A stretch of DNA of 64,000 nt from Selenomonas sp. AE3005 (GTDB lineage: Bacteria; Bacillota; Negativicutes; Selenomonadales; Selenomonadaceae): the NCBI RefSeq assembly GCF_000686945.1, contig NZ_JMME01000014.1, positions 1-64,000 of the forward strand, given 5' to 3'. Shown in pieces: positions 26,603 through 34,990 of this stretch (position 1 is the stretch's first letter; the number at the start of each line of letters is the position of its first letter). The notes below the pieces were generated by a model. That model was given only the letters and a program-made list of their open reading frames with translations. It searched no databases and was not told the DNA's origin. The position numbers were made by a program, and so were the translations under genes.

Positions 26603-29323
26603 ATGGATTTGAAAGAAAGAATCATCGCCTATATGCGGGAAAGTGCATATAAACCGCTGACTGAGGAAGATTTAGGCGAAGCTATGGGCTTGACGGATGA
26701 GGAACTGGTTGATTTTCCCGTAGCCCTGGAAGAACTGGAAAAAGAAGGGGCCATTATCAAGAATCGGAGCGATTTGTACGGTGTGCCCAGCCGTATGCAT
26801 CTGGTGGTGGGCCGGATAGCGATGACAGCCAAAGGCTTTGGCTTTATCATTCCCGATGTACGGGAAACTGAGGATGAAACGGATGTTTTTGTTCCGGCCG
26901 GTGCTATCGGTACGGCTATGCATGGTGACCGCGTGGTGGCCCGCGTGACGCCGGCGCAGGAAGAAGGCCGTTCCCGGGAAGGCGAGATAATCCGTATTTT
27001 GGAACGCGCCAACGAAAAAATTGTTGGCACGTTTGAACGCAGCAAGACTTTTGGCTTTGTGACGCCTGATAATACCAAGCTCACGCAGGATATTTTTGTG
27101 GCCAAAAAGTTTTTTAAAGGCGCTAAGACCGGCAGCAAGGTCGTAGTAAAAATCACGAAATGGCCCAACGGACGCCGCAGCGCTGAGGGTGAAGTCATTG
27201 AAGTTTTGGGCAAGGTCGGTGACCCCGGCGTAGATGTGCTGTCCGTAATGCGTCAGTATGAGCTCTCAGAAACTTTCCCCGAAGATGTACAGGCTGAGGC
27301 TGACGCGGTGGAGCAGGAACCATCTCCGGCTGAATATCAGGGCCGGGCTGACCGCCGTGACCTGCAGATTGTCACGGTGGACGGCGAGGACTCCAAGGAC
27401 CTGGACGATGGTGTCTATGCGCGGAAAAATCCGGACGGTTCGTATTTTTTGGGCGTTTATATCGCCGATGTCAGTCATTATGTGAAGGAACACGCGCCGC
27501 TCGACCGGGAGGCCTACGCTCGTGGCACCAGTGTATATCTGGTGGACAGGGTTATTCCCATGCTGCCCAAGGAACTTTCCAACGGTATTTGCAGCCTGAA
27601 TGCCGGCGTTGACCGCCTGTCTATGGCCTGTGAAATGCAGATTAGCGCGGAAGGCGAGATTACGAGTTATGAGATTTTGCCGACGGTGATTCACGTCTAC
27701 CGCCGCCTGACTTACAATATTGTCAACAAGGTACTGGTGGATAAGGCCGAGCCGTTCCTGTCGGACAATGGCGATATTCTGCCCATGCTGGAAACACTGG
27801 CGGAATTGCGGGGAGCTTTGAAGGCTAAGCGTCATCGCCGCGGTTCCATCGACTTTGACCTGCCGGAGGTAAAGGTAAAGCTCGATGAAAATGGTCACCC
27901 TGTGGCACTCATCAAGCGTGAAGGCAGTCTGGCAGAGTCCATTATTGAAGAATGCATGCTCGCGGCCAATGAAACGGTGGCCAAGCACATGGATACCAAG
28001 AACCTGCCCTTTATGTACCGCGTACATGAGCAGCCCTCAGAGGAAAAAATCGAGCGCCTCAATAATCTGTTGGCGGCTTTCGGTCTGTTTGTAAAGCAGG
28101 ATGAACAGGGGCATATTAAACCTATCGATGTCCAGCAGGTACTGGAGAAGGTGGAAGGCCGTCCCGAGGAACGGATTATCAGCACGGTATCCCTGCGCTC
28201 CATGCAGCAGGCCCGATACAGTGAGCAGAGTCTGGGACATTTTGGTCTGGCGGCCAGATATTACACCCATTTCACGTCACCGATTCGCCGCTATCCTGAC
28301 TTAATCGTACACCGCCTGCTCCGGGAAACCTTTGCTACCGGCAGCCTGCCCCTTGACCGGCAGGCCAAACTCAAAATTGTACTGCCGGAAATCGCTGACC
28401 ACACTTCCAACAGGGAGCGCCTGGCGACTGAGGCGGAACGGGAAACCACCGATATGAAGAAAATTGAGTATATGGCGCAATTTGTCGGGGAAGAATTTAC
28501 GGGCGTTATCAGCGGCGTGACGGCTTTTGGTATCTTTGTGGAGCTCGATAACGGCGTAGAAGGTCTGGTGCATGTGTCCACCATGACCAACGACTATTAC
28601 GAATACGTGGAAGAACAATATGCAATGATTGGTGAGCGCACCCGCACCCAGTACCGTCTGGGGGATGAAGTGGAAGTTATCCTGGCGCGCGCCAATGTGG
28701 AGGAACGGAATTTGGATTTTGTGTTGAAAGACAACGGCCAGTATGTGCCGGAGCGCCCTGCTAAGCCGGGCAATAACAGCAAACAGGGCAAAGGGGATAA
28801 AAAGGCCAAGGCTCCCCGCCCGAAAAAGCAGGTCAAGCCACTGCTCGAGGACGAACTCATTGCTGAGCCCATGCTGACGGAGGAAGAAACCAGACAGAAG
28901 GAGCAGAAAACAGCTCGCAGACGTCATGGCAATAAAAAGCGCGGTGCGTCCGGGGAAAAGCTGCCCCAGACGGAAAAGCGCGAGAACGAAGGCCGTAAGC
29001 CCAGGGCAGAACGCAAGCGCCGGCCGGGCAAGGCGGAGAGCGCTGACAAGGAAAGCCGTATGGGGGCAGGTTCCTTCCGCGGCGAAAACCGCCGCAACCG
29101 GGAAGAACGCCGCAGTGACAAAGAGGCCGGGTATCATCGTGTTTATGTGACGGGGCTTAACAGTGCCGTTTGGCCTGACCCTCCCGGATACCACGAAAAG
29201 AAAGAACGGGAAATGGCAGCGGCAGCTGCCAAGGCCGAGAAGGAAAAGTCCAAGAAATCCCGGGGTTCCCGCCGTCCGCGGCCGCACCGCAAAACAGAAG
29301 GCGGTACGGGAAACAGTAAATAA
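26603..29323 (+). CDS. rnr: Ribonuclease R with long basic C-terminal tail
   Basis: 3'-5' exoribonuclease that degrades structured RNA and works with SmpB/tmRNA. The 906-residue protein has an N-terminal winged helix (about 1-70), cold-shock OB folds (about 75-210), the RNB catalytic domain (about 250-580; SKDLDDGVYARK with the metal-binding Asp residues), and an S1 domain (about 630-715; GEEFTGVISGVTAFGIFVELDNG). The last ~180 residues are a Lys/Arg/Glu-rich low-complexity tail, which makes it longer than typical RNase R (~780-810). ATG 26603 follows AAGGAGA. A 16-bp gap leads to smpB. Confidence 0.95.
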   Translation: MDLKERIIAYMRESAYKPLTEEDLGEAMGLTDEELVDFPVALEELEKEGAIIKNRSDLYGVPSRMHLVVGRIAMTAKGFGFIIPDVRETEDETDVFVPAGAIGTAMHGDRVVARVTPAQEEGRSREGEIIRILERANEKIVGTFERSKTFGFVTPDNTKLTQDIFVAKKFFKGAKTGSKVVVKITKWPNGRRSAEGEVIEVLGKVGDPGVDVLSVMRQYELSETFPEDVQAEADAVEQEPSPAEYQGRADRRDLQIVTVDGEDSKDLDDGVYARKNPDGSYFLGVYIADVSHYVKEHAPLDREAYARGTSVYLVDRVIPMLPKELSNGICSLNAGVDRLSMACEMQISAEGEITSYEILPTVIHVYRRLTYNIVNKVLVDKAEPFLSDNGDILPMLETLAELRGALKAKRHRRGSIDFDLPEVKVKLDENGHPVALIKREGSLAESIIEECMLAANETVAKHMDTKNLPFMYRVHEQPSEEKIERLNNLLAAFGLFVKQDEQGHIKPIDVQQVLEKVEGRPEERIISTVSLRSMQQARYSEQSLGHFGLAARYYTHFTSPIRRYPDLIVHRLLRETFATGSLPLDRQAKLKIVLPEIADHTSNRERLATEAERETTDMKKIEYMAQFVGEEFTGVISGVTAFGIFVELDNGVEGLVHVSTMTNDYYEYVEEQYAMIGERTRTQYRLGDEVEVILARANVEERNLDFVLKDNGQYVPERPAKPGNNSKQGKGDKKAKAPRPKKQVKPLLEDELIAEPMLTEEETRQKEQKTARRRHGNKKRGASGEKLPQTEKRENEGRKPRAERKRRPGKAESADKESRMGAGSFRGENRRNREERRSDKEAGYHRVYVTGLNSAVWPDPPGYHEKKEREMAAAAAKAEKEKSKKSRGSRRPRPHRKTEGGTGNSK

Positions 29324-29339
29324 TCTCGAGGTGAGATAA

Positions 29340-29813
29340 ATGGGCAAGAAAAACATAGGGATGAAAATTGCCTGTGAAAACCGCAAGGCCCGTCATGATT
29401 ATTTCATTCATGAAACCTATGAAACCGGGCTGGCCTTGCAGGGCACGGAAGTAAAATCCCTGCGTGCCGGCAAAGCCAATCTCAAGGACAGCTATGCCGT
29501 CATCAAGAACGGGGAAATATTTGTGGAAAATATGCATGTTTCCCCTTATGAACAGGGCAATATCTTTAATCATGACCCCCTGCGTCCCCGCAAGCTGCTG
29601 ATGCATAAGAGCGAGATAGTCAAGCTGTTTGCCAAGACAAGGGAAAAAGGTTTCACCTTAGTGCCGCTGAAGATTTATTTCAAAAACGGCAAGGCTAAAC
29701 TGGAACTGGCACTGGCCTCTGGTAAGCACAACTACGACAAGCGGCAGGATTTACATGAAAAAGCTGCCAAACGGGAAGTAGAGCGCGCCTTGAAGGACAG
29801 ACAGCGTTATTGA
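29340..29813 (+). CDS. smpB: SsrA-binding protein SmpB
   Basis: 157-residue partner of tmRNA in trans-translation (rescue of stalled ribosomes). Conserved elements: [38 protein letters not shown] and the C-terminal [13 protein letters not shown] with a basic tail. The start is ATG 29340 after GAGGTGA. The tmRNA gene, often next to smpB, is not visible downstream; a permease gene follows within 80 bp. Confidence 0.97.
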   Translation: MGKKNIGMKIACENRKARHDYFIHETYETGLALQGTEVKSLRAGKANLKDSYAVIKNGEIFVENMHVSPYEQGNIFNHDPLRPRKLLMHKSEIVKLFAKTREKGFTLVPLKIYFKNGKAKLELALASGKHNYDKRQDLHEKAAKREVERALKDRQRY

Positions 29814-29828
29814 TGTAACATTGTAATA

Positions 29829-29857
29829 TTGTAAAGTACCTGCCTTTGCGTTATAAT
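29829..29857 (+). promoter_or_regulatory. Permease promoter embedded in the smpB terminator
   Basis: -35 TTGTAA (29829-29834), 17-bp spacer, -10 TATAAT (29852-29857). The spacer is the ascending arm of the smpB terminator and the -10 is its loop, so one short sequence ends one transcript and starts the next. Confidence 0.7.
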
Positions 29858-29873
29858 AGGCAGGTACTTTTTT
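29833..29873 (+). terminator. Intrinsic terminator after smpB (overlaps the permease promoter)
   Basis: A 13-bp stem AAAGTACCTGCCT (29833-29845)/AGGCAGGTACTTT (29858-29870) followed by TTT. The loop contains the -10 element of the next gene. Confidence 0.92.
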
Positions 29874-29894
29874 ATTTAGAAGGGGACTAATTTT

Positions 29895-31232
29895 ATGAAC
29901 GATAACGGTAAATTAAAACGGGGACTGAAGAACCGCCATTTGCAGATGATTGCTTTGGGGGGCGCTATCGGCACGGGCCTGTTCTATGGTTCGGCCTCGA
30001 CAATTGCCCTGGCAGGGCCGGCGGTCATGCTGGCGTACTTAATCGGCGGTATCATGATTTTCTTCATCATGCGTATGCTGGGAGAAATGGCGGTTGATGA
30101 GCCGGTGTCCGGTTCTTTCAGCCATTATGCCACGAAATATTGGGGAAAGTTCCCCGGCTTTATGTCCGGCTGGAATTACTGGTTTAACTATGTGCTGGTA
30201 TCTATGGCTGAGCTTACGGCGGTGGGGATTTACATGCAGTTTTGGTTTCCGGACTTGCCACAGTGGATTGCGGCGCTTATCTGTCTGGTGGCCATTACGG
30301 CTTTGAATCTGATAAACGTCAGACTTTATGGGGAAACGGAATTTTGGATGGCGCTTATTAAAATCACAGCCATTGTGCTGATGATTGTGCTGGGGCTTTA
30401 TCTTCTGCTGGGAAATCCGCAGCCCTTCCCGGATAATCTCAGCAATCTTTGGTCAAATGGCGGCTTCCTGCCCAACGGTCTTTGGGGACTGGCCCTGTCT
30501 ATTGCCGTGGTAATGTTCTCCTTCGGCGGCATTGAGCTTATCGGTATCACTGCCGGCGAGGCGGAAAATCCCGCTAAGACCATTCCGCAGGCCATCAATC
30601 AGGTTATCTGGCGTATTCTGATTTTCTATGTGGGCACCATGGCGGTACTCATGGCGCTGTGGCCTTGGAATGAGGTGGGCATGGAGTCGAGTCCCTTCGT
30701 GCAGATTTTTATGAGTGTGGGGATTCCGGCAGCGGCTCATATCTTAAACTTTGTTGTGCTGACGGCAGCGGTGTCTGTTTATAACTCCGCTATTTACAGC
30801 AACAGCCGTATGCTGTACGGCCTGGCCATGAAAAATGAGGCACCGCAGTTTCTGGGACAGCTTTCCCGGCGTGGCGTACCGGTGCGGGGAATTATGGTGT
30901 CGTCGGGGATTACGCTTATCTGTGTGGCCCTGAACTACTTCTTCCCGGGACAGATATTTATGCTGCTCATGTCGATTGCCACGATTGCAGCTACCATCAG
31001 CTGGCTGACCATTGTCATCACACATTTGAAATTCCGCCAGCATTGTCAGGCTGCCGGCAAGGATACGAAGTTTAAGGCCATCTGGTATCCTGTCATCAAC
31101 TATGTGTGCATTGTCTTCCTGCTGGGTATTTGGATACTTATGACGCAGATTGAAGGCATGGCCCTGGCCGTGTATATCCTGCCGGTGTGGCTGCTGGTGC
31201 TCTGGCTGGGATTCCGTTATCAGAACAAATAA
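29895..31232 (+). CDS. Amino acid permease, APC superfamily (AAT family)
   Basis: 445-residue transporter with about twelve membrane segments. The start NRHLQMIALGGAIGTGLFYGS and the region GEMAVDEPVSGSFSHYA are typical of the amino acid transporter (AAT) family that includes GabP, ProY and AnsP. Proton-coupled uptake of an amino acid is expected; the specific one cannot be told. It has its own promoter and a terminator-like hairpin after it. Confidence 0.9.
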   Translation: MNDNGKLKRGLKNRHLQMIALGGAIGTGLFYGSASTIALAGPAVMLAYLIGGIMIFFIMRMLGEMAVDEPVSGSFSHYATKYWGKFPGFMSGWNYWFNYVLVSMAELTAVGIYMQFWFPDLPQWIAALICLVAITALNLINVRLYGETEFWMALIKITAIVLMIVLGLYLLLGNPQPFPDNLSNLWSNGGFLPNGLWGLALSIAVVMFSFGGIELIGITAGEAENPAKTIPQAINQVIWRILIFYVGTMAVLMALWPWNEVGMESSPFVQIFMSVGIPAAAHILNFVVLTAAVSVYNSAIYSNSRMLYGLAMKNEAPQFLGQLSRRGVPVRGIMVSSGITLICVALNYFFPGQIFMLLMSIATIAATISWLTIVITHLKFRQHCQAAGKDTKFKAIWYPVINYVCIVFLLGIWILMTQIEGMALAVYILPVWLLVLWLGFRYQNK

Positions 31233-31250
31233 CAATCATATATGAAACAA

Positions 31251-31294
31251 AAGCCCGAATGCTTGCATGATTATTCATGCAAGCATTCGGGCTT
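31251..31294 (+). terminator. Long perfect hairpin after the permease gene
   Basis: A 20-bp perfect stem (31251-31270 / 31275-31294, beginning AAGCCCGAATGC) with a four-base loop. It lacks a strong T-run, so termination may be partial. Confidence 0.75.
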
Positions 31295-31321
31295 GTTGCC
31301 TTTGTATAGCTACCGTATAAT
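31293..31321 (+). promoter_or_regulatory. Promoter of the PRD regulator gene
   Basis: -35 TTGTTG (31293-31298), 17-bp spacer, -10 TATAAT (31316-31321). It starts at the foot of the upstream hairpin. Confidence 0.7.
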
Positions 31322-31339
31322 AGACAATGTAAACAGGGG

Positions 31340-33112
31340 GTGATGACAATCGAAGGAACAGAACGACGGCAGCGGCTGTTAAAAACGTTGGGGACAGCAT
31401 TCCCGGCTGCACCGCTGACCATCAAAAAAATTGCCGAACTGTTACATGTATCTGTGCGCACAGTACATTATGATTTGGATTTACTTACAGAGGAACTGGC
31501 AGGCAGCAATATGCGTATCTGCCGCAAGGCGCATAAAGGTGTTTGGCTGGAACAGGCCGCACCGGACAAGAGCCAGCCGGTTGCCGTGGAAAACCCCGTG
31601 TTTATGAGTCCCAAGGAACGGCGGTATCATATCATACTGGCCATGCTGGGGCCGGGCTGGCATGCCATCGATGAAATGGCAGCGGTATTGCAGATTAGCC
31701 GTAATACCCTGCTGGCCGATTTAAAACCCATTCAGGAAATTCTGGAGCGCCGGGGGCTGACTTATGAGTCCAAACGCGGTGCCGGGGTAAGAGTGGGCGG
31801 CAGCGAGCAGGATATACGGGATATGTATATTCATATCTTTGCCCGGGCCGAATACGATTTCCGCGCCGGGGTGACAGCCGGTGAGATACTGCCGGAGCAG
31901 CAGCCTTTCTACGATTACACGCAGGCATTGCCTTTGCAGGAAATGGCGGCTGATTTAATCGGCCTGCTGAATAAATACGGCATTTTAGGCAATGACATGT
32001 CAACCAACCGTATGATTTGCGCTTTGGCAGTGCAGCTGCGCCGCCTGCAGCAGGGCTATCGCCTGCGGCAGCAGCGGCAGGTGGAGTTCCTGGGCAATGA
32101 AGGCGAGGGCCTAAAGGCTTTGGCGAAGGAGATTGCCGCCTGTATGACCGCTTACCATCAGGACGCGGCCAAGGCCGGCGAAGTCCAGTACATTACCAAG
32201 GAATTGCTGCACAGCCGTATCTATTTGTTTTCCGTCAAAGGTGAAAAACAGCAGCGGCAGGAGGTCAATGTCAGCGCGCTGGAACTGGCTCGCAAGCTGG
32301 TGGAATACGCGCAGGTCTGGCTCGGTGATATTTATCAAAATGATGATGAACTCATTTATAATCTGGCCATGCACCTGCAGCCGGCTATTGAACGGGCCCG
32401 GTTTGGCATTGTACTGACCAATCCCCTGCTGGGGCAGATAAAAGAGCAGTATCAGTCCTTGTATATGATTGCTCACAAGGCGGCGGATAAACTTACCCGG
32501 AATATGGGGATAGCCTTTACCGAGGATGAGATTGGCTATCTGACCATTCACCTGGGAGCAGCCGTAGAACGCAAACGCCTGCTGCAAAACAAAAAACTGG
32601 AAGTGCTGCTGGTGTGTGGCAATGGTGTAGGCACGGCCAATCTGCTGGCGATGACGCTCAAAAACCATCTGCCTTACATTCATATCAGCAAAATAGTTTC
32701 CCTCTATAAGCTCGAAGAGTCAGCTTTGGCCGGTATAGATATGGTAATCAGTACGGTGCCGCTGGAGCTGGAACATGTGGCTGTCCTGCGAGTGTCACCC
32801 ATCGCCACGGTCGAGGAGATAAAGGTCATTGAAAGTCAGATAGCCTACTTTTATAACAAGAAATTCAGCGATAGCGGCCAGATAACCGAAAGCAAGGCTT
32901 TGGGCCTGCCTGACCTGCTGTCGCCGGAGATGATTGAACTGGAAAGTGAGGCGCGTGACTGGTCAGAGGCCGTGCGCAGTGCCGGACAGATACTCGTAAA
33001 ATCCGGAGCAGTCAGTGACGGTTATGTGGAACGCATGGTTGATTGTGTCCGGGAAATGGGGCCGTACATTGTGGTTTGTCCCGGCGTGGCCATGCCCCAT
33101 GCCCGTTATTGA
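31340..33112 (+). CDS. PRD-containing BglG/MtlR-type regulator, C-terminally truncated
   Basis: PTS-controlled regulator of 590 residues. Order: N-terminal HTH (RQRLLKTLGTAFP...LLHVSVRTVHYDL, about 8-60), a second HTH (about 95-140), two PRD domains (about 185-280 and 300-395) with phosphorylatable His, an EIIB-like domain (LLVCGNGVGTANL, Cys near 426) and the beginning of an EIIA (Fru/Mtl) domain. The EIIA ends abruptly at the phospho-His motif (CPGVAMPHAR), where the family continues for ~70 more residues. Right after the stop lies a fragment of a PTS EIIC gene in another frame. I read this as a deletion joining the regulator to the end of its former PTS operon. GTG 31340 or ATG 31343 are both possible; the ribosome site is close to either. 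Confidence 0.85.
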   Translation: MMTIEGTERRQRLLKTLGTAFPAAPLTIKKIAELLHVSVRTVHYDLDLLTEELAGSNMRICRKAHKGVWLEQAAPDKSQPVAVENPVFMSPKERRYHIILAMLGPGWHAIDEMAAVLQISRNTLLADLKPIQEILERRGLTYESKRGAGVRVGGSEQDIRDMYIHIFARAEYDFRAGVTAGEILPEQQPFYDYTQALPLQEMAADLIGLLNKYGILGNDMSTNRMICALAVQLRRLQQGYRLRQQRQVEFLGNEGEGLKALAKEIAACMTAYHQDAAKAGEVQYITKELLHSRIYLFSVKGEKQQRQEVNVSALELARKLVEYAQVWLGDIYQNDDELIYNLAMHLQPAIERARFGIVLTNPLLGQIKEQYQSLYMIAHKAADKLTRNMGIAFTEDEIGYLTIHLGAAVERKRLLQNKKLEVLLVCGNGVGTANLLAMTLKNHLPYIHISKIVSLYKLEESALAGIDMVISTVPLELEHVAVLRVSPIATVEEIKVIESQIAYFYNKKFSDSGQITESKALGLPDLLSPEMIELESEARDWSEAVRSAGQILVKSGAVSDGYVERMVDCVREMGPYIVVCPGVAMPHARY

Positions 33113-33216
33113 TGCCGGTACTCGGCAACCTGGGCTTTGCCAATACCACGTTCAGTGACGCTGACTTCTGTGTGGTAGGCACGATTCTGGGCAATGTGAT
33201 TAACTTCCTGAAATAA
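33112..33216 (+). pseudogene. Remnant of a PTS EIIC gene (ascorbate/SgaT-like C-terminus)
   Basis: 34 codons starting MPVLGNLGFANTTF and continuing SDADFCVVGTILGNVINFLK, then TAA. This resembles the last membrane-proximal stretch of UlaA/SgaT-type EIIC proteins (assignment from memory of the family, not searched). It starts at the truncated end of the upstream regulator and has no ribosome site, and the coding frame runs back without a break to the junction (LLMPV). It is the 3' scar of a deleted gene. Confidence 0.6.
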
Positions 33217-33242
33217 ATAGACAGGCGGTTCGTAAATACGCC

Positions 33243-33290
33243 AAAAGGCCAGTGCAGTATCTCGTAAGAGAAATTGCACTGGCCTTTTTT
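33243..33290. terminator. Bidirectional terminator between PTS remnant and dcuC
   Basis: A 14-bp stem AAAAGGCCAGTGCA (33243-33256)/TGCACTGGCCTTTT (33275-33288) with an inner TCTC-GTAA-GAGA helix. A and T runs on both sides serve both converging transcripts. Confidence 0.92.
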
Positions 33291-33311
33291 GGCGTTGTAA
33301 TTATATGATTC

Positions 33312-34697
33312 TTAGAAGAACAATATCAGCGTAACGGCGATATTGACGATGGTCGCAATGGCGACGGGGATAAAGGTGCGTTTGGCCAGGTCCATGGGGG
33401 AGAGGGCGGCGGCACCGGCGACGACAATCATGACGGCAGCTATTGGCGACATGGAGCGCGCCAGGTTGGAAACGAAGTTCATCGGCAGAACCAGCAGTAC
33501 CGGAGCTATGCCGGAAAGGGCGGCCACTTTCGGGGCGAGCGGCACGAAGGCGAAGAAGGTGGCATTGCCGCTGCCGGTGATGAGGGTGGCGGCGATGATG
33601 ATGGCGACAAAGACAAACATCATACCGATACCGCCGAGGCCGGCATTTTGTGCGCCCTGAATCAGGGTGTCGATAGCGCCAAGGGAGATAAGGCCCTTGG
33701 AGAAGGTTTCGGCGGCGACAACCAGGGTGACAACCGTAGCCATTTGCAGGCCCATGCCGTTCCAGAAAGCGGCAATGTCCTTGCAGGCTTTGAGGCCATT
33801 GCGATGGCGGAGAAATTCAATCAGCATGGTGATGAAGATGGACAGCAGCGTAGCCAGATTGATGTCCATCTTGATACCCGTGCCCTCATTGAGGCCGAAG
33901 AACAGCACCAGCAGCAACGGCAGAGTTGGCAGCAGGGCGTAGAAACCGGGGACGTCAGGCGTTTCCTGCGCCTTGGCCTGTTCAGCGGTTACGGCTGCGG
34001 AAACGTCCTTGCCGGCCATGGCGTCAGGATTTTTGGCGTCGAGGTGGCGCTGGACGAAGAAGTGAGCCAGTGCCAGCGCACCGACAGTGCACAGGCCGAC
34101 GGGGACCTGATACTGCATAAAGTAAGGTACGATTTCCATGCCGATGAGTTCGGCGGCAAAAATGCTGTCGGCACCGGCCGGCCCCCAGCCGGGAGCAGAA
34201 GTGGTGGCGATAACCGCACAGGCCGCGATACGGCTGACACCGAGGCGGACGAGGACGGGGTACATGGTCACCATGAGCAGCAGGCCAAAGCCTGAGGCGG
34301 AGCTGATGAACATAGCCAGGAAATTGCCCAGAATGGACGTCAGAGCCAATACTACATAAGGATGGCCGAGTTTCTGCAGGGGCTTGATGGCCAGTCTGAC
34401 CAGGGCGGTGCTGGCACCGATGCAGTCCATGTACTTGGAAAAACCGCCAATCAGCATGATAATCATGCCGAGCTTGGCAGCGCGGCTGCTAAAGGCCAGA
34501 CTGATGGACTGAATGATATCGAGCCACGGCGAACCGGTCGTCTGCTTGGCCGGCAGAATTTCACCCAGCCCGCAGGCAATGGTCAGTATCATCATCACGA
34601 TACCGGCCGTAAACAGAATTGGCTGTGCCGGATATTTTTTCAGCACAAAACGGGCTACCCACGCCACCACGATGATGGCAATGATAAGACCTAACAT
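33312..34697 (-). CDS. dcuC: Anaerobic C4-dicarboxylate carrier, DcuC family
   Basis: 461-residue polytopic transporter. DcuC-type carriers exchange or export succinate and related C4-dicarboxylates in anaerobic metabolism. Family signatures include LIGGFSKYMDCIGAS, NFLAMFISSASGFG and APGWGPAGADS. I chose ATG 34697 because GGAGG lies 7-8 nt upstream; an in-frame start at 34778 would add 27 residues that overlap the leader. Its promoter (34833-34861) and three operator-like repeats give it the richest control region in the window. Succinate export would fit a propionate/succinate-forming rumen-type anaerobe (inference). Confidence 0.9.
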   Translation of the reverse strand: MLGLIIAIIVVAWVARFVLKKYPAQPILFTAGIVMMILTIACGLGEILPAKQTTGSPWLDIIQSISLAFSSRAAKLGMIIMLIGGFSKYMDCIGASTALVRLAIKPLQKLGHPYVVLALTSILGNFLAMFISSASGFGLLLMVTMYPVLVRLGVSRIAACAVIATTSAPGWGPAGADSIFAAELIGMEIVPYFMQYQVPVGLCTVGALALAHFFVQRHLDAKNPDAMAGKDVSAAVTAEQAKAQETPDVPGFYALLPTLPLLLVLFFGLNEGTGIKMDINLATLLSIFITMLIEFLRHRNGLKACKDIAAFWNGMGLQMATVVTLVVAAETFSKGLISLGAIDTLIQGAQNAGLGGIGMMFVFVAIIIAATLITGSGNATFFAFVPLAPKVAALSGIAPVLLVLPMNFVSNLARSMSPIAAVMIVVAGAAALSPMDLAKRTFIPVAIATIVNIAVTLILFF

Positions 34698-34718
34698 AAG
34701 TAAAACCTCCAAATAAAT

Positions 34719-34730
34719 TTGACCAGTCAA
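34719..34730. promoter_or_regulatory. Operator-like repeat TTGACCAGTCAA, site 1
   Basis: Palindromic 12-mer with half-sites TTGAC/GTCAA around a two-base centre. It lies in the dcuC leader just before its ribosome site. An identical copy occurs 144 bp upstream, beyond the -35. Confidence 0.6.
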
Positions 34731-34783
34731 AAAACTGACAGCTTTACAGTCAGGCGTCAGCTTTTGTGTACTGGACAAGTAAT

Positions 34784-34829
34784 TATGTATTATCTATATT
34801 TATTGTAAGATTATATTAGATAATACATA
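34784..34829. promoter_or_regulatory. 13-bp inverted repeat over the dcuC start point
   Basis: Arms TATGTATTATCTA (34784-34796) and TAGATAATACATA (34817-34829) are perfect inverted repeats with 20 bp between. The right arm covers the expected dcuC transcription start (~34826). Confidence 0.6.
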
Positions 34830-34832
34830 GTT

Positions 34833-34861
34833 ATAATACAATAATACACAGAAAATGACAA
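34833..34861 (-). promoter_or_regulatory. dcuC promoter
   Basis: On the - strand: -35 TTGTCA (34861-34856), 17-bp spacer, -10 TATTAT (34838-34833). It predicts a ~130-nt leader before dcuC. Confidence 0.65.
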
Positions 34862-34862
34862 G

Positions 34863-34874
34863 TTGACCAGTCAA
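34863..34874. promoter_or_regulatory. Operator-like repeat TTGACCAGTCAA, site 2
   Basis: Identical to 34719-34730. It abuts the -35 element of dcuC on its upstream side, a position suited to an activator or to looping with site 1. The divergent ABC gene starts ~115 bp away, so the regulator could act on both. Confidence 0.6.
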
Positions 34875-34990
34875 GGCAGGTTCATTTTTGCTGACATTTA
34901 TCCTGTATTTTGGATTGTTTATTATCTTTGTGAGTTTTACAATAACTATAGACTAAGAAATAATAGACAATGCGAATGGAGGAGAGGGCA

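Noticed and set aside
28301-29386. 361-codon reading frame antisense to rnr
   Set aside because: Shadow of the RNase R gene and its low-complexity tail.
29813-29895. tmRNA (ssrA) gene after smpB
   Set aside because: The gap is only 80 bp and is filled by a terminator-promoter; no tmRNA ends or tag sequence are visible nearby.
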